A stretch of 64,000 nucleotides of DNA from JAJCYX01 sp965243825 (GCA_965243825.1 CBDEVT010000001.1:248001-312000); one strand, 5' to 3'; positions 1 to 8,641 are shown, counted from the stretch's first letter. The notes: generated by a model from the letters alone, not told the origin. Made by a program: numbers and translations.

Positions 1-12
1 CTGCCGTGCCGC

Positions 13-777
13 CTACTTCAGGGCCTTCGCGATCTGCTCGCAGGCCTGCATGTAGATCGTCGCGTCAACGTTGATCGACAGGTATTGAACACCGAGGTCG
101 ATCAACCACTTGCCCATCTCGACGTCTTTGGCATAGGAGCCGACTGCCCTGCCCTGAGCACGAGCCTTGCCAGCAGCTTCCTTGAGAGCAGCTTCCACCT
201 TCGGGTTGCGGACGTCTCCCGGGAGTCCCAGCGACTGCGAGATGTCGTACGGCCCAAGAAAGAGAACATCGAGACCATCGACTGTCATGATCTCGTCGAG
301 GTTGTTCAGTCCGCGTTGACCCTCGATATGCACAACGATCATCGTTTCGTCGTTCTGCTTATCGGTGTGGCCTGCGCCTTCGTTCACGTAGTAATCACCG
401 GCCCGGGTGAACACGGAAACGCCACGTTCGCCCAGCGGGAAATACTTCGCGGCGTGAATGACCTTCTTGCCGTCTTCGACGTTATTGATCTGTGGTACCT
501 GCACGCCGTCGGCGCCGATATCCAGGGCACGCAAGATTAGCCGTTCATCGTTGTCGCCGACGCGGATGATCGGTGCAACACCTGAGCCCTGCGCAGCGAT
601 CACGAGGTCAGTAGCCGACTCCTGTGAGATCGGACCGTGTTCGGTGTCGATAATGCAGAAGTCCATACCTGCGTAGCCAAGTGAATCGACCAGCGGTACC
701 GATGGGATGATCACGAAAGGTCCAACCACCGTTTCACCGGCCTGCAACCGCTTTTTCAGATTTCCGAGCTTCGGCAT
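13..777 (-). CDS. HpcH/HpaI family aldolase
   Basis: Predicted class II pyruvate-dependent aldolase of the HpcH/HpaI (2-oxo-hept-3-ene-1,7-dioate aldolase / citrate lyase beta-like) family, which reversibly cleaves 2-keto-3-deoxy or 4-hydroxy-2-oxo acids to pyruvate and an aldehyde. The 254 residues match the usual family length of about 250-260. Family hallmarks seen are DTEHGP near residue 44, VQVPQINN near 93, the acidic IEGQRGL segment near 151, and the LGPYDIS loop near 174 typical of the metal/pyruvate site. The ATG has a GGAGA ribosome site about six bases upstream. It is the leftmost gene, so its downstream neighbour is unknown; nearby RraA and FAH-type genes suggest catabolism of oxo-acids. 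The exact substrate cannot be read from sequence. Confidence 0.9.
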   Translation of the reverse strand: MPKLGNLKKRLQAGETVVGPFVIIPSVPLVDSLGYAGMDFCIIDTEHGPISQESATDLVIAAQGSGVAPIIRVGDNDERLILRALDIGADGVQVPQINNVEDGKKVIHAAKYFPLGERGVSVFTRAGDYYVNEGAGHTDKQNDETMIVVHIEGQRGLNNLDEIMTVDGLDVLFLGPYDISQSLGLPGDVRNPKVEAALKEAAGKARAQGRAVGSYAKDVEMGKWLIDLGVQYLSINVDATIYMQACEQIAKALK

Positions 778-909
778 CTCTTTCTCCAGTTCGTTGATGG
801 TGCGGCGAACTGTGATTCGGTTCGCGGCCAGTTTCTGTTTCCAGCGCAGAAGTTTATACGCGTGGTTTCCGTATCGGAGTCCCTAACGGGTGAGCGGTAT
901 GCTGGTTGG

Positions 910-1785
910 ATGGCAACCGCACGATTCGTCTTCCTCGGCACTGGCACGTCTGAACGTGTTCCGCGCGTCACCTGCGTCTCGAAACAACCGCCTACCTGTG
1001 AAGTATGTCTCGATTCACAACGACCCGGTTCGAAAAACTACAGGCGCAACACGTCGCTCCTGGTCCAGGCCCCGAGTCCCGGTGGCTCGCCAGACGCCTC
1101 AAGCGTCAACATAGTTGTAGATGCGGGTAAATCGTTCTACGAGGCATGCATGCAGTGGTTCCCGAAGTTCGGAGTCACCAATCTCGACGCGGTGGTAATC
1201 ACGCACTCACACGCCGACGCTATTGCTGGACTGGATGACCTGCGCGACTGGACTAATACGAATCGTTCAAGCATGCCTCTTTATGTCCGAGCTCTAGACA
1301 TGCCGACACTCTCCAAGACGCATTTCTACATCGTTGATCGCGGAACAAAGATGAGCGGCGGAGGCGTCGCGCTGCTCGATATCGTAGAGACCGATGAGCA
1401 ACCCTTCGATGTACTCGGCGTGAGGTTCACCCCGCTTCCCGTAGAACACGGACCTGGATTCACAGCCAACGGTTATCGAATCGGTGACGTCTGCTACCTG
1501 CCTGACGTCTCGGCAATACCTGACTCAACCTGGAAACTACTGGAAGGCTGTGAGGTCCTCGTCCTCGATGCCTTGAGGCGGGGCCGCACTCACGGCTCAC
1601 ACCTCACGCTGGAGGAGGCGGTTGAGGTCGCGAAAGAGATCCGCGCCCCGAGAACCCTGTTCACCGATGTGACACATGACATCGAACACGAGTCGGTCAA
1701 TGCCGAACTCGCCATGCTCAAGGATTCTCATGGTCTTGATGTTCAGATTGCTTACGACGGCTTGAGCTTTGAGGCTGAAATCTAG
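910..1785 (+). CDS. MBL-fold metallohydrolase (PhnP-like)
   Basis: Metallo-beta-lactamase-fold hydrolase of 291 residues, closest in layout to the PhnP / RNase Z-like branch that cleaves phosphodiesters. The metal motif THSHADAIAGL (HxHxD) is present, with a later conserved PVEHGPG histidine, LPDVS aspartate and a DVTHD histidine near the C-terminus. An N-terminal pair of cysteines (CEVC, after an earlier CVS) resembles the structural zinc site of PhnP relatives. The frame is open from a GTG at 862, but the ATG at 910 (MATARFVFLGTGTS) starts exactly at the first beta strand of the fold and is preferred. No phosphonate genes are adjacent, so a role in C-P lyase metabolism is not supported. It converges on the RraA-like gene with a 28-base gap. 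Confidence 0.88.
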   Translation: MATARFVFLGTGTSERVPRVTCVSKQPPTCEVCLDSQRPGSKNYRRNTSLLVQAPSPGGSPDASSVNIVVDAGKSFYEACMQWFPKFGVTNLDAVVITHSHADAIAGLDDLRDWTNTNRSSMPLYVRALDMPTLSKTHFYIVDRGTKMSGGGVALLDIVETDEQPFDVLGVRFTPLPVEHGPGFTANGYRIGDVCYLPDVSAIPDSTWKLLEGCEVLVLDALRRGRTHGSHLTLEEAVEVAKEIRAPRTLFTDVTHDIEHESVNAELAMLKDSHGLDVQIAYDGLSFEAEI

Positions 1786-1813
1786 CCTATCGTTCCCGGA
1801 CCGTGCACAAGCG

Positions 1814-2596
1814 CTACGACTTGGCAGCCACTCCGTTCGTGTGGCCGTTTGAGCCCTGCTTCTGCTCCGCTTTCCACTTGCGGTACAGAGCGAATGTCTC
1901 GTCATCCGGCGGATAGTACTTACCGGGAGAGAGATTCTCCTCATCGAGTCGACGGCGGATCCACTCTTCCAGGTCGTCGTACTCAATCGCCTTCTGGGCT
2001 ATGTCTGCGGCGACCTTCAGCGGAATCACAACCACGCCATCGTCGTCCGCCACGATGTAGTCACCTGGTCGGATCAGGATGCCGTCTACTGTCACCGAGT
2101 CGTTGGTCGAGTACGGCGTGCCGACGCGGGTGCCGAGGTTAGACGTCTTGTCGTAACCCCAGATCCCAACACCGTAGTCCTTAACGGTGTGCATATCGCG
2201 GATGCCACCGTCCGTTATCAGGCCTTCGACACCACGTTGCTTTAGGCGCAAGAACTTGATGTCACCACCGATAGATAAGAGCTTGTTACGCATCGCCTCC
2301 ATGACGACCACGTCACCAGGACCAGCGATTTCAAACGCTGCGTACTCGGGAGACTCCTCGCCAGCAGGCTTCTCCAGATCGGCATCCGGTCTTGCCGGGA
2401 CGAACCTCACGGTGACAGCCCGACCTACCAGCCTGAGTCCAGGGTTCATCGTCTTCAGATGAGGCATGTAGGTGTAACGGGCGTCGTAGCCGTTGCGCGC
2501 CAGCACGTCGACGACCGCAGTGGTGTTCACTTTAGTCAGTGCAAGTCGAGTCGCCTCATCAAGTGCGTGGTCAGGTGTCTGTTGAATAATCGCCAC
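1814..2596 (-). CDS. RraA-like / 4-carboxy-4-hydroxy-2-oxoadipate aldolase family protein
   Basis: RraA/MenG-fold protein of 260 residues. Members are either HMG/CHA aldolases (splitting 4-hydroxy-4-methyl-2-oxoglutarate-type acids to pyruvate and an oxo acid) or RNase E regulators. The GLITDGGIRD motif gives the metal-binding aspartate, and the GDYIVADDDGVVVIP strand is typical of aldolase-type members. There is a C-terminal extension of about 50 residues (EEWIRRRL... ending NGHTNGVAAKS) common to oxo-acid aldolase members rather than to E. coli RraA (161 residues). It starts with GTG at 2596 behind an AGGGA ribosome site. The nearby HpcH aldolase supports the aldolase reading. The older automatic label dimethylmenaquinone methyltransferase should not be used. 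Confidence 0.85.
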   Translation of the reverse strand: MAIIQQTPDHALDEATRLALTKVNTTAVVDVLARNGYDARYTYMPHLKTMNPGLRLVGRAVTVRFVPARPDADLEKPAGEESPEYAAFEIAGPGDVVVMEAMRNKLLSIGGDIKFLRLKQRGVEGLITDGGIRDMHTVKDYGVGIWGYDKTSNLGTRVGTPYSTNDSVTVDGILIRPGDYIVADDDGVVVIPLKVAADIAQKAIEYDDLEEWIRRRLDEENLSPGKYYPPDDETFALYRKWKAEQKQGSNGHTNGVAAKS

Positions 2597-2721
2597 AGTG
2601 ATTCCCTTGGTTTTCCAGTGCGTTCAGAAAACCGGTTCGAGACCTGAACGCACGAGTTGATCAGCGGTCGATTCTACAGACAGGACGTGTTTAGTCCAGT
2701 CAGGTGCACTTCGAGACCGTT

Positions 2722-4083
2722 CTAAGCACCTCGTTCAGCGAACCTTTCGATGATCAGCGCTGCCTGTTTCGCGCCTAGCAAGAAGTCTTCAATGGTGATG
2801 TTCTCGTTTGGTGCGTGGATGTTGTGCGCCGGATGATCAATGCCTGAGGTAGCAATGGGCATGCCTATATCATGCCCAAAGTCGTACATCGGTCCTGTCC
2901 CGGCCATGTTCGGCGTGATCACGGGCTTACGGCCGTAAATTTCCTCGGCAGTCTCTGCCACTAGCTTCACCCACGGAGCATCCATCGCAGTCCGATACGG
3001 ATTGACTCCACCTATCAACTTCGCCTTGATGTCCGAGTAACCGTGGCGGTCCAGGTGACGCCGCAGCTTTTCGAAGATGTCGTCCGGTCGCATCTCCGGT
3101 ACGAGGCGGAAGTCAAGTTTCGCACTCGCAGCAGCGGGGAGAACCGTCTTGAATCCCTCACCTTGATAGCCAGAAGTCAGGCCGGCAATGTTCGCTGTTG
3201 GCGTTAAGTAAAGCTTCCTTCTAAGTGCTTCGCCGTCCACTTCATTAACGAACTCACCGACACCGTAGATGCTGCGCAACTCTTCGGTTTCGTCAGGCAG
3301 TGCTGCAATCGCTGCATCCTCATCATCACTTAGCGGAGTGATGTCTTCATAAAACCCATCTATCAGCACGCGGTCGTCATCACCTTTGATCGTTTTCAAT
3401 GCATCGAGTAGCCGCCATGCCGCAGACGGCAAGACCGTCGCCAGTGACGAATGAGCATCGACAGAGAGTCGCTCAATGCTCAGTTCAACGGTGAGAACCC
3501 CTTTCAGTCCTAAGTACATGAACGGGTCGTTGCTCGCGTTGCGCCCGCCTCCTTCCCAGATGCAGGCATCGGCTGAGAAGTCTTGTCCCCGTTGTGCCAC
3601 TAGGGCAGGTAAGTTGATCGAACCGGACTCTTCTTCACCTTCTGCGAACAGCTTTATGTTGCAAGGAAGTCCACCGCGGACTTCCTGGAAGGCCTTCAGA
3701 GCGGCGATTCGGGCGATGATGTTGCCCTTGTCATCGGACATGCCTCGGCCATACAGGCGATCGCCTCGGCGTTCTGGCGTAAAAGGATCAGACTCCCAGA
3801 GCTCGATCGGATCAGTGGGTTGAACGTCGTAGTGCGTGTAGAAGAGCAGGGTTCGGTCGTCCCGCTCCCCTGCTACTTTCCCAAACACTGATGGCAACCC
3901 ATCGTTCGGTACCGGCACAATTTCCGTGTCTAGCCCAACTGAATCAAAAATCTCTTTCACCAGTCCCGGGGCTTTGTCGAAACCGAGCCGCTGGGCTGAG
4001 ACTGAAGGTTGGCTTACGAGGCGGAACAGCGTTTCGATATGTTCGTCAATGTGGTCTTCGATGTGCTGATAGATATCGTGCAT
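2722..4083 (-). CDS. M20 family metallopeptidase (dipeptidase)
   Basis: Di-zinc exopeptidase of the M20 family, 453 residues, like carnosinase/DapE-type dipeptidases with a bacterial dimerisation domain. Metal ligands are visible: THYDVQP (His and its following Asp, near residue 84), GRGMSDDKGN (bridging Asp near 117), the EGEEESGS pair (catalytic base and ligand Glu, near 149), and late NMAGTGP and IDHPAHNIHAPNE (final ligand His). The dimerisation (lid) domain occupies roughly residues 195-360. No signal peptide is seen, so it is probably cytoplasmic and hydrolyses short peptides. It stands alone on the minus strand, upstream of and divergent from the rpsB operon. Confidence 0.93.
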   Translation of the reverse strand: MHDIYQHIEDHIDEHIETLFRLVSQPSVSAQRLGFDKAPGLVKEIFDSVGLDTEIVPVPNDGLPSVFGKVAGERDDRTLLFYTHYDVQPTDPIELWESDPFTPERRGDRLYGRGMSDDKGNIIARIAALKAFQEVRGGLPCNIKLFAEGEEESGSINLPALVAQRGQDFSADACIWEGGGRNASNDPFMYLGLKGVLTVELSIERLSVDAHSSLATVLPSAAWRLLDALKTIKGDDDRVLIDGFYEDITPLSDDEDAAIAALPDETEELRSIYGVGEFVNEVDGEALRRKLYLTPTANIAGLTSGYQGEGFKTVLPAAASAKLDFRLVPEMRPDDIFEKLRRHLDRHGYSDIKAKLIGGVNPYRTAMDAPWVKLVAETAEEIYGRKPVITPNMAGTGPMYDFGHDIGMPIATSGIDHPAHNIHAPNENITIEDFLLGAKQAALIIERFAERGA

Positions 4084-4323
4084 TGAGAAGTCCTGCTGGG
4101 ATCAGTGGTGAATTCGTGCGCAAGCTTAAGCCGCCTACCCGAGCCTGTCGAAGGGCGATCTCTGCCGGCAAGCCCGGTAATTGACCCACAGATTGCTGAA
4201 CAAGAGGCGGCGCTTTATCACGCTCAGGATGGCGACAGTCCCAGGGCTGGCGGGTGGCCAAGACCCTTCCGAAACGTTCCTGAGGCCGCGCAAAAACAAG
4301 AACGAATCAATCTCGTGCTGTGC

Positions 4324-4329
4324 TATACT
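4324..4329 (+). promoter_or_regulatory. Candidate extended -10 box of the rpsB promoter
   Basis: TATACT preceded by TGC makes an extended -10 element (TGn-TATACT), about 130 bases before the rpsB start. No good -35 element stands 17 bases upstream, which is tolerated by extended -10 promoters. This is a sequence match only. Confidence 0.5.
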
Positions 4330-4356
4330 TTCGTGCTGGACCGACATCTTTTTTCA

Positions 4357-4398
4357 AGGACGCGGGCGTATCCCGCGTCTTCTTGTGTCGGTGACACA
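4357..4398 (+). promoter_or_regulatory. Two adjacent hairpins in the rpsB mRNA leader
   Basis: Hairpin one pairs GACGCGGG (4359-4366) with CCCGCGTC (4372-4379) around a five-base loop. Hairpin two pairs TGTGTC (4384-4389) with GACACA (4393-4398). Both lie between the likely transcription start and the rpsB start codon. There is no U-run after them, so they are not a simple terminator. Ribosomal protein S2 is known to repress its own mRNA in some bacteria, so an autoregulatory leader is a reasonable inference. Confidence 0.45.
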
Positions 4399-4457
4399 CA
4401 ACACACTGGACCGGTCTGCCATTTCTCATGGGACTGACCGGACACAGGGGCAAAAAG

Positions 4458-5705
4458 TTGACAACAGCTGAGACTCCGGAAGTAGCTGCAGCCGAAACAA
4501 ACGGCGAGCAGAACGAGACTCAGAGGCCTCTTGACCTGCGAACGCTGTTCGACGCTGGGGTGCACTTCGGACACCCTTCAAAGCGTTGGAACCCGAAGAT
4601 GGAACAGTTCATTTTCGCCAAGCGCGCACGGTCACACATCTTCGATCTTGCTAAGACCGTTGAGGCCGCTGAGAAAGCGAAAGAGTACCTGCGAGACGCC
4701 ACGGCAAATGGCGCGCAGGTGCTTATGGTCGGAACCAAGAAGCAGGCTCAGGCCGCGGTCAGGGAGCACGGACTCCGTGCCGGTGCCTGGTACATAAACC
4801 AGCGCTGGCTCGGCGGAATGCTCACCAACTTCCAGACCATCCAGAAACGTATCGAGAGACTGGTCTACCTGGAAGATGCGCTTGCCAAGGGAACTGTCGA
4901 GACACAGAACAAACGTGAGGCGCTGCGACTCCAGACCGAGGTGAACCGCCTGAACAAGTTCTTCGGCGGCATCAAGGAGATGGACAAGCTTCCCGACATT
5001 CTCTTTATCGTAGATACCGAGAAAGAGGACATCGCCGTTCGTGAGGCGCGCCGACTGAACATCCCGATCGTTGCGATTATCGACACGAACAGTGACCCTA
5101 ACGACGCCGATTTCATCATCCCTGGCAATGACGACGCGGTCCGTTCCGTCGACCTGCTGACCGCCCACGTTGCGGACGCCATCCTTGAGGGCAAAAACCT
5201 TCACCGGGCCAAAGAGGAAGAGCGTCTTGCCGCTGAAGCAGAACTAGAGGCACAGGAAGCTGCCGCTCGAGCTGCAGCTCAGGCACAGGCTGCCGAGCGC
5301 GCAGCGGCTGCACAGGCGGAAAAGAAGAAGCAAGAAGCGGAAGCTGCCGAAGCGGCCAAAGCTGCTGCGTCAGCCGCCAGTACAGAAACGGAAGAAGCTA
5401 AGCCCGAGGCCGACGCTGAAGGCGAATCCAAGGAAGACGAAAAGCCTGGAGCCAAGGCCGAAACTGCTGAAAAGGCAGACGAGAAGAAGCCGGAGCCCAA
5501 GGCAGAGAAGGCTGAAGCCAAGCCAAAGGCAGCCGCAAAACCTGCTGCTAAGAAGAGCACTGCTTCCAAGGCAAAAGCAGAGTCAAAGGCCGAAGCTAAG
5601 TCAGAAGACAAGCCAGCTGCCAAGGCAAAGGCAACTGCCAAAGCTGAAGAGACCGAAGAAAAGCCAGAAGACAAGAAAGAGCCCGCAGAAGAGAAGTCTG
5701 AGTAA
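4458..5705 (+). CDS. rpsB: 30S ribosomal protein S2 with long charged C-terminal extension
   Basis: Ribosomal protein S2, which binds the 30S head-body junction near S1 and is required for initiation. The core (RTLFDAGVHFGHPSKRWNPKM..., IDTNSDPN..., DLLTAHVADAILEG) is canonical and complete by about residue 250. It is followed by about 165 residues made almost wholly of Ala, Lys and Glu, which has no counterpart in ordinary S2 (about 230-260 residues). The start is taken as TTG at 4458, with AGGGG seven bases upstream; an in-frame ATG at 4428 lacks a ribosome site and would add ten residues. It is the first gene of the rpsB-tsf-pyrH-frr cluster. Confidence 0.97.
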   Translation: MTTAETPEVAAAETNGEQNETQRPLDLRTLFDAGVHFGHPSKRWNPKMEQFIFAKRARSHIFDLAKTVEAAEKAKEYLRDATANGAQVLMVGTKKQAQAAVREHGLRAGAWYINQRWLGGMLTNFQTIQKRIERLVYLEDALAKGTVETQNKREALRLQTEVNRLNKFFGGIKEMDKLPDILFIVDTEKEDIAVREARRLNIPIVAIIDTNSDPNDADFIIPGNDDAVRSVDLLTAHVADAILEGKNLHRAKEEERLAAEAELEAQEAAARAAAQAQAAERAAAAQAEKKKQEAEAAEAAKAAASAASTETEEAKPEADAEGESKEDEKPGAKAETAEKADEKKPEPKAEKAEAKPKAAAKPAAKKSTASKAKAESKAEAKSEDKPAAKAKATAKAEETEEKPEDKKEPAEEKSE

Positions 5706-5758
5706 CGCCTGCCACACGTGCTGGTTAACTCAGTGCTCAATCGGGGAATAAGCCGAAA

Positions 5759-6268
5759 ATGACAACGGAAATCTCAACCTCAATGATCCGCGATCTGCGG
5801 GACAAGACCGGTGCCGGCATCATGGACGCCAAGCGCGCACTTGAACAGGCTGAAGGCGACTCGGCCAAGGCTGAAGAGTTGCTTCGCGAAAAAGGCCTCG
5901 CCTCCGCTGCTAAACGCTCAGGTCGTACCGCGGCTGAGGGAGTCGTCGAGTCCTACATTCACAGCGGCGGTCGAATCGGTGCCATGGTCGAACTGAACTG
6001 CGAGACAGATTTCGTCGCCCGCACAGACGACTTCGCAGGTTTGGCCAAAAACCTTGCTATGCAGGTGGCCGCCATGTCACCACGTTTCGTAGACCGTGAA
6101 GCGGTAACCGACGATGCTGGAGACGTTGCGGATGAAGAGTTGCTGATGGAGCAGGACTACATTCGCGAGCCAGGCACCAAGATCAGCGACCTCGTAAAGC
6201 AGCTTGCCGCCAAGACAGGCGAGAACGTCGTGATTGGCCGTTTCGCCCGCTTCGAACTGGGACAATGA
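5759..6268 (+). CDS. tsf: Elongation factor Ts (short form)
   Basis: Nucleotide exchange factor that recycles EF-Tu-GDP to EF-Tu-GTP. The N-terminal UBA-like domain is clear (IRDLRDKTGAGIMDAKRAL), followed by the EF-Tu contact motif NCETDFVAR near residue 80. The protein has 169 residues, against about 280 in E. coli; it is the short type with one core subdomain, as in Thermus and many deep-branching bacteria, and is not a truncation, because the C-terminal FARFELG segment is present. It follows rpsB in the usual order, 53 bases downstream. The ATG is preceded by a GGGGAATAAG region. Confidence 0.96.
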   Translation: MTTEISTSMIRDLRDKTGAGIMDAKRALEQAEGDSAKAEELLREKGLASAAKRSGRTAAEGVVESYIHSGGRIGAMVELNCETDFVARTDDFAGLAKNLAMQVAAMSPRFVDREAVTDDAGDVADEELLMEQDYIREPGTKISDLVKQLAAKTGENVVIGRFARFELGQ

Positions 6269-6280
6269 CCGGAGCTCCGC

Positions 6281-7003
6281 TTGCCTAATCCTTCCTACTC
6301 CCGTGTTCTCTTGAAACTGAGCGGTAATTCGCTCGCGGGAGACCAGAAGTTTGGCATCGAGTCTTCTGTACTCCAACGCGTTGCAACCGAAATTCACGGA
6401 GCCTGGAGCACCGGTGTTCAGATCGGCATCGTGATTGGCGGCAGCAACATCTGGAACGGTGCGACCTACGAAGCAAGCGGAATGGACCGCTCGACCGCGG
6501 ACTACGCAGGCATGCTTGCAACGATCATGAACGCGATCGCGCTGCAAGACGCGCTGGAAAAGCTCGGCACGCACGTCCGAACTCAATCTGCTATTGCCAT
6601 GCCAGTGGTTGCCGAACCGTATATTCGGCGCCGCGCAATCAGGCACATGGAAAAAGGGCGAGTCGTGATCTTCGCCGGAGGCACCGGCAACCCCTACATG
6701 TCAACGGACACAGCAGCGGCTCTTCGTGGACTTGAAACTGGTGCCGACGCACTCCTGATGGCGAAGAACAACATCGACGGGGTCTACGATTCCGACCCCA
6801 ACACAAACCCGGACGCCAAGAAGTTCGACCACCTGACGCACCACGAAGCGCTTAATCTCAGGCTGCAGGCGATAGACAGCACGGCACTTTCCCTCTGCAT
6901 GGACAACGATACGGCGATCGCCATCTTCAATCTGTTCATCGAAGGAAATCTCAGCAAAGTCCTCGCCGGCGAGAATGTTGGCACGCTGATCACCACATCT
7001 TGA
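6281..7003 (+). CDS. pyrH: UMP kinase
   Basis: Hexameric bacterial UMP kinase (amino acid kinase fold) that phosphorylates UMP to UDP with ATP. Recognised by RVLLKLSGNSLAG at the N-terminus, the GIVIGGSNIWNG glycine-rich loop, FAGGTGNPYMSTDTAAALR, and the NNIDGVYDSDPN segment. The 240 residues match the family. The start is TTG at 6281, with GGAG eight bases upstream and only 12 bases after the tsf stop, so pyrH is surely co-transcribed. The common KLSGEAL motif reads KLSGNSL here, a mild variation. Located in the cytoplasm. Confidence 0.96.
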   Translation: MPNPSYSRVLLKLSGNSLAGDQKFGIESSVLQRVATEIHGAWSTGVQIGIVIGGSNIWNGATYEASGMDRSTADYAGMLATIMNAIALQDALEKLGTHVRTQSAIAMPVVAEPYIRRRAIRHMEKGRVVIFAGGTGNPYMSTDTAAALRGLETGADALLMAKNNIDGVYDSDPNTNPDAKKFDHLTHHEALNLRLQAIDSTALSLCMDNDTAIAIFNLFIEGNLSKVLAGENVGTLITTS

Positions 7004-7117
7004 GAAGTTGTGGAATAGAATCTCCATGGCTATGCTGCCGCCGGTGTACTCAACGCCGCGACACTTCTGATACATCGATCTGCTTATTTGGCCCTGCATA
7101 GGCATGGAGGTCCACAA

Positions 7118-7675
7118 ATGGTCCAGGAATCCCTAGAAGACGCACGAAAACGTATGGGCGGAGCTGTCTCTTCGTTCCGTAAAGAGCTGTCCGGTGTGCG
7201 TACCAGTAGAGCCAACCCGGCGCTGGTCGAGAACCTGGATATCGACTACTTCGGTACCAGGATGCAGTTGAGTCAGTTAGCCCAGATATCTGCCGGAGAT
7301 GCCCGGCTGCTGGTGATTCAGCCCTGGGACCAGAACGCAGTAGACCTCATTGCGAAGGCAATCCAGCAGTCTGACCTCGGTATGACTCCGAATATCGACG
7401 GTGACAGAATCCGCCTCACCATTCCTCCCATGACCGAAGAGCGTCGCAAGGAGATGGTCAAACTCGTACGCACACGCTCCGAAGAGGCAAAAGTCTCTGT
7501 GCGCAACGTGAGAAAAGACGTACGTGAGTTCATTCGTGCGATGGAAAAAGATGGCGACATCGGGCAGGACGACTCGAAGCGTGCACAGGAGCAGTTGCAG
7601 AAGGTCACAGATGACGCCGTTGCCGAAATAGACGAGTCAAGCACAGCGAAAGAGGAAGAGGTGATGCAGGTCTAG
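7118..7675 (+). CDS. frr: Ribosome recycling factor
   Basis: Ribosome recycling factor, which with EF-G splits the post-termination ribosome. It has 185 residues, exactly the family length. Signatures are SSFRKELSGVRTSRANPALVENL, the domain II segment PWDQNAVDLIAKAIQQSDLG, IRLTIPPMTEERRKEM and the helical C-terminus with RNVRKDV. The frame is open from a TTG at 7088, but ATG at 7118 has a GGAGG ribosome site eight bases upstream and matches the family N-terminus. It is separated from pyrH by 114 bases. Confidence 0.96.
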   Translation: MVQESLEDARKRMGGAVSSFRKELSGVRTSRANPALVENLDIDYFGTRMQLSQLAQISAGDARLLVIQPWDQNAVDLIAKAIQQSDLGMTPNIDGDRIRLTIPPMTEERRKEMVKLVRTRSEEAKVSVRNVRKDVREFIRAMEKDGDIGQDDSKRAQEQLQKVTDDAVAEIDESSTAKEEEVMQV

Positions 7676-7776
7676 TACCTGTAGACTGCCTCGATTCCCG
7701 CACGGTCGACTGCTCTTCCAAATCAGGGCGGCGACAGGCTGTTCATTCGTCCCCAGGAAGGCCTATCCTGACTCCG

Positions 7777-8562
7777 ATGACTTCTACTGCGCCAGATAAC
7801 CCCGGCAAGTTGGCCCACCAAGGGGCTGACAATGGCGTTCGCCCTGAACATCAGCCAGCTCATGAGGGTTCAGACATCCGGATACCGCGGCACGTTGCGA
7901 TCATCATGGACGGCAACGGTCGCTGGGCACAGGCACGCGGTCTGGATCGATCAGAAGGCCATCGTGCGGGCTACGAAAATCTGCGGCGTGTAGTGGCGGC
8001 TGCAGCCAAAGCCAGGGTCTCCTATCTCACCTTATTTGCTTTCTCCACGGAAAACTGGGACCGGCCCAGTGAAGAGGTATCGGGGATTCTGACCCTTGCA
8101 GCAGAAGTGATCCGTGTCGAGACAGAGGACCTGCACAAGAATGGCATCAGGATCAAGCACGTTGGCAGGCTGGATCGACTACCGCAGGAGTTGCAGCACC
8201 AGATAGCAGAAGCTGTCGAAATTACCCGGAACAACACGGGAATGACTCTTGGCGTCGCCTTCGACTATGGTGGTCGCTACGACGTTGTCCAGGCCATTCA
8301 GCAGATGATGAAGGATGGCATTCCGCCGGAAAACGTCGACGAAGCAATGGTCTCCCGATATCTCTTCACGTCTTCTGTGCCTGACCCCGATCTCGTAATC
8401 CGAACTGGTGGTGAGTTCAGGATCAGCAACTTCCTGCTGTGGCAATCGGCATACGCCGAGTTCTACTCGTCTGAGGTCTTCTGGCCAGATTTTGACGGTG
8501 AACAGCTACAGAAAGCGTTTGAGGTCTTCACGCGCCGAGAACGCAGGTTTGGCAGGGTGTGA
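7777..8562 (+). CDS. uppS: Isoprenyl (undecaprenyl) diphosphate synthase
   Basis: Cis-prenyltransferase that adds isopentenyl units to farnesyl diphosphate to make the C55 (or similar) lipid carrier for cell-wall and glycan synthesis. The catalytic MDGNGRWA motif has its Asp at residue 45. The LFAFSTENWDRP motif and the C-terminal RTGGEFRISNFLLWQSAYAE segment with the Mg/diphosphate-binding residues are intact. A 35-residue hydrophilic N-terminal leader precedes the domain. It uses IPP made by the MEP pathway, two enzymes of which (dxr, ispG) lie downstream. Product chain length cannot be told from the sequence. Confidence 0.95.
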   Translation: MTSTAPDNPGKLAHQGADNGVRPEHQPAHEGSDIRIPRHVAIIMDGNGRWAQARGLDRSEGHRAGYENLRRVVAAAAKARVSYLTLFAFSTENWDRPSEEVSGILTLAAEVIRVETEDLHKNGIRIKHVGRLDRLPQELQHQIAEAVEITRNNTGMTLGVAFDYGGRYDVVQAIQQMMKDGIPPENVDEAMVSRYLFTSSVPDPDLVIRTGGEFRISNFLLWQSAYAEFYSSEVFWPDFDGEQLQKAFEVFTRRERRFGRV

Positions 8563-8641
8563 TTGGTAGGCCAGCTGAATTGCTGTCTTCCGACAAGATT
8601 TGCCGATCTGTTTCCTGCACCAAACGAATAGGAGGTGTTTC

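Larger units (their letters stand above)
4084..4457. other. Intergenic region with rpsB promoter/leader and a repeat-like stretch
   Basis: The divergent region between the M20 peptidase and rpsB. Its left half (about 4139-4280) carries sequence resembling the TTCGACAGGCTC and CCATCCTGAGCG small intergenic repeats seen in many bacterial genomes (minus-strand reading). Its right half holds the rpsB promoter and leader. No credible protein gene was seen; the open frames here lack ribosome sites and family signatures. Confidence 0.5.

Noticed and set aside
5279..5740. 153-residue minus-strand open frame opposite the rpsB tail
   Set aside because: Ser/Ala/Phe-rich complement of the Ala/Lys/Glu-rich S2 tail; no ribosome site or family signature. 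It is a shadow of repetitive coding.
7000..7021. TTGAGA and TAGAAT pair before frr looked like a promoter
   Set aside because: The spacer is only ten bases, far from 16-18. The frr gene is probably read from upstream.
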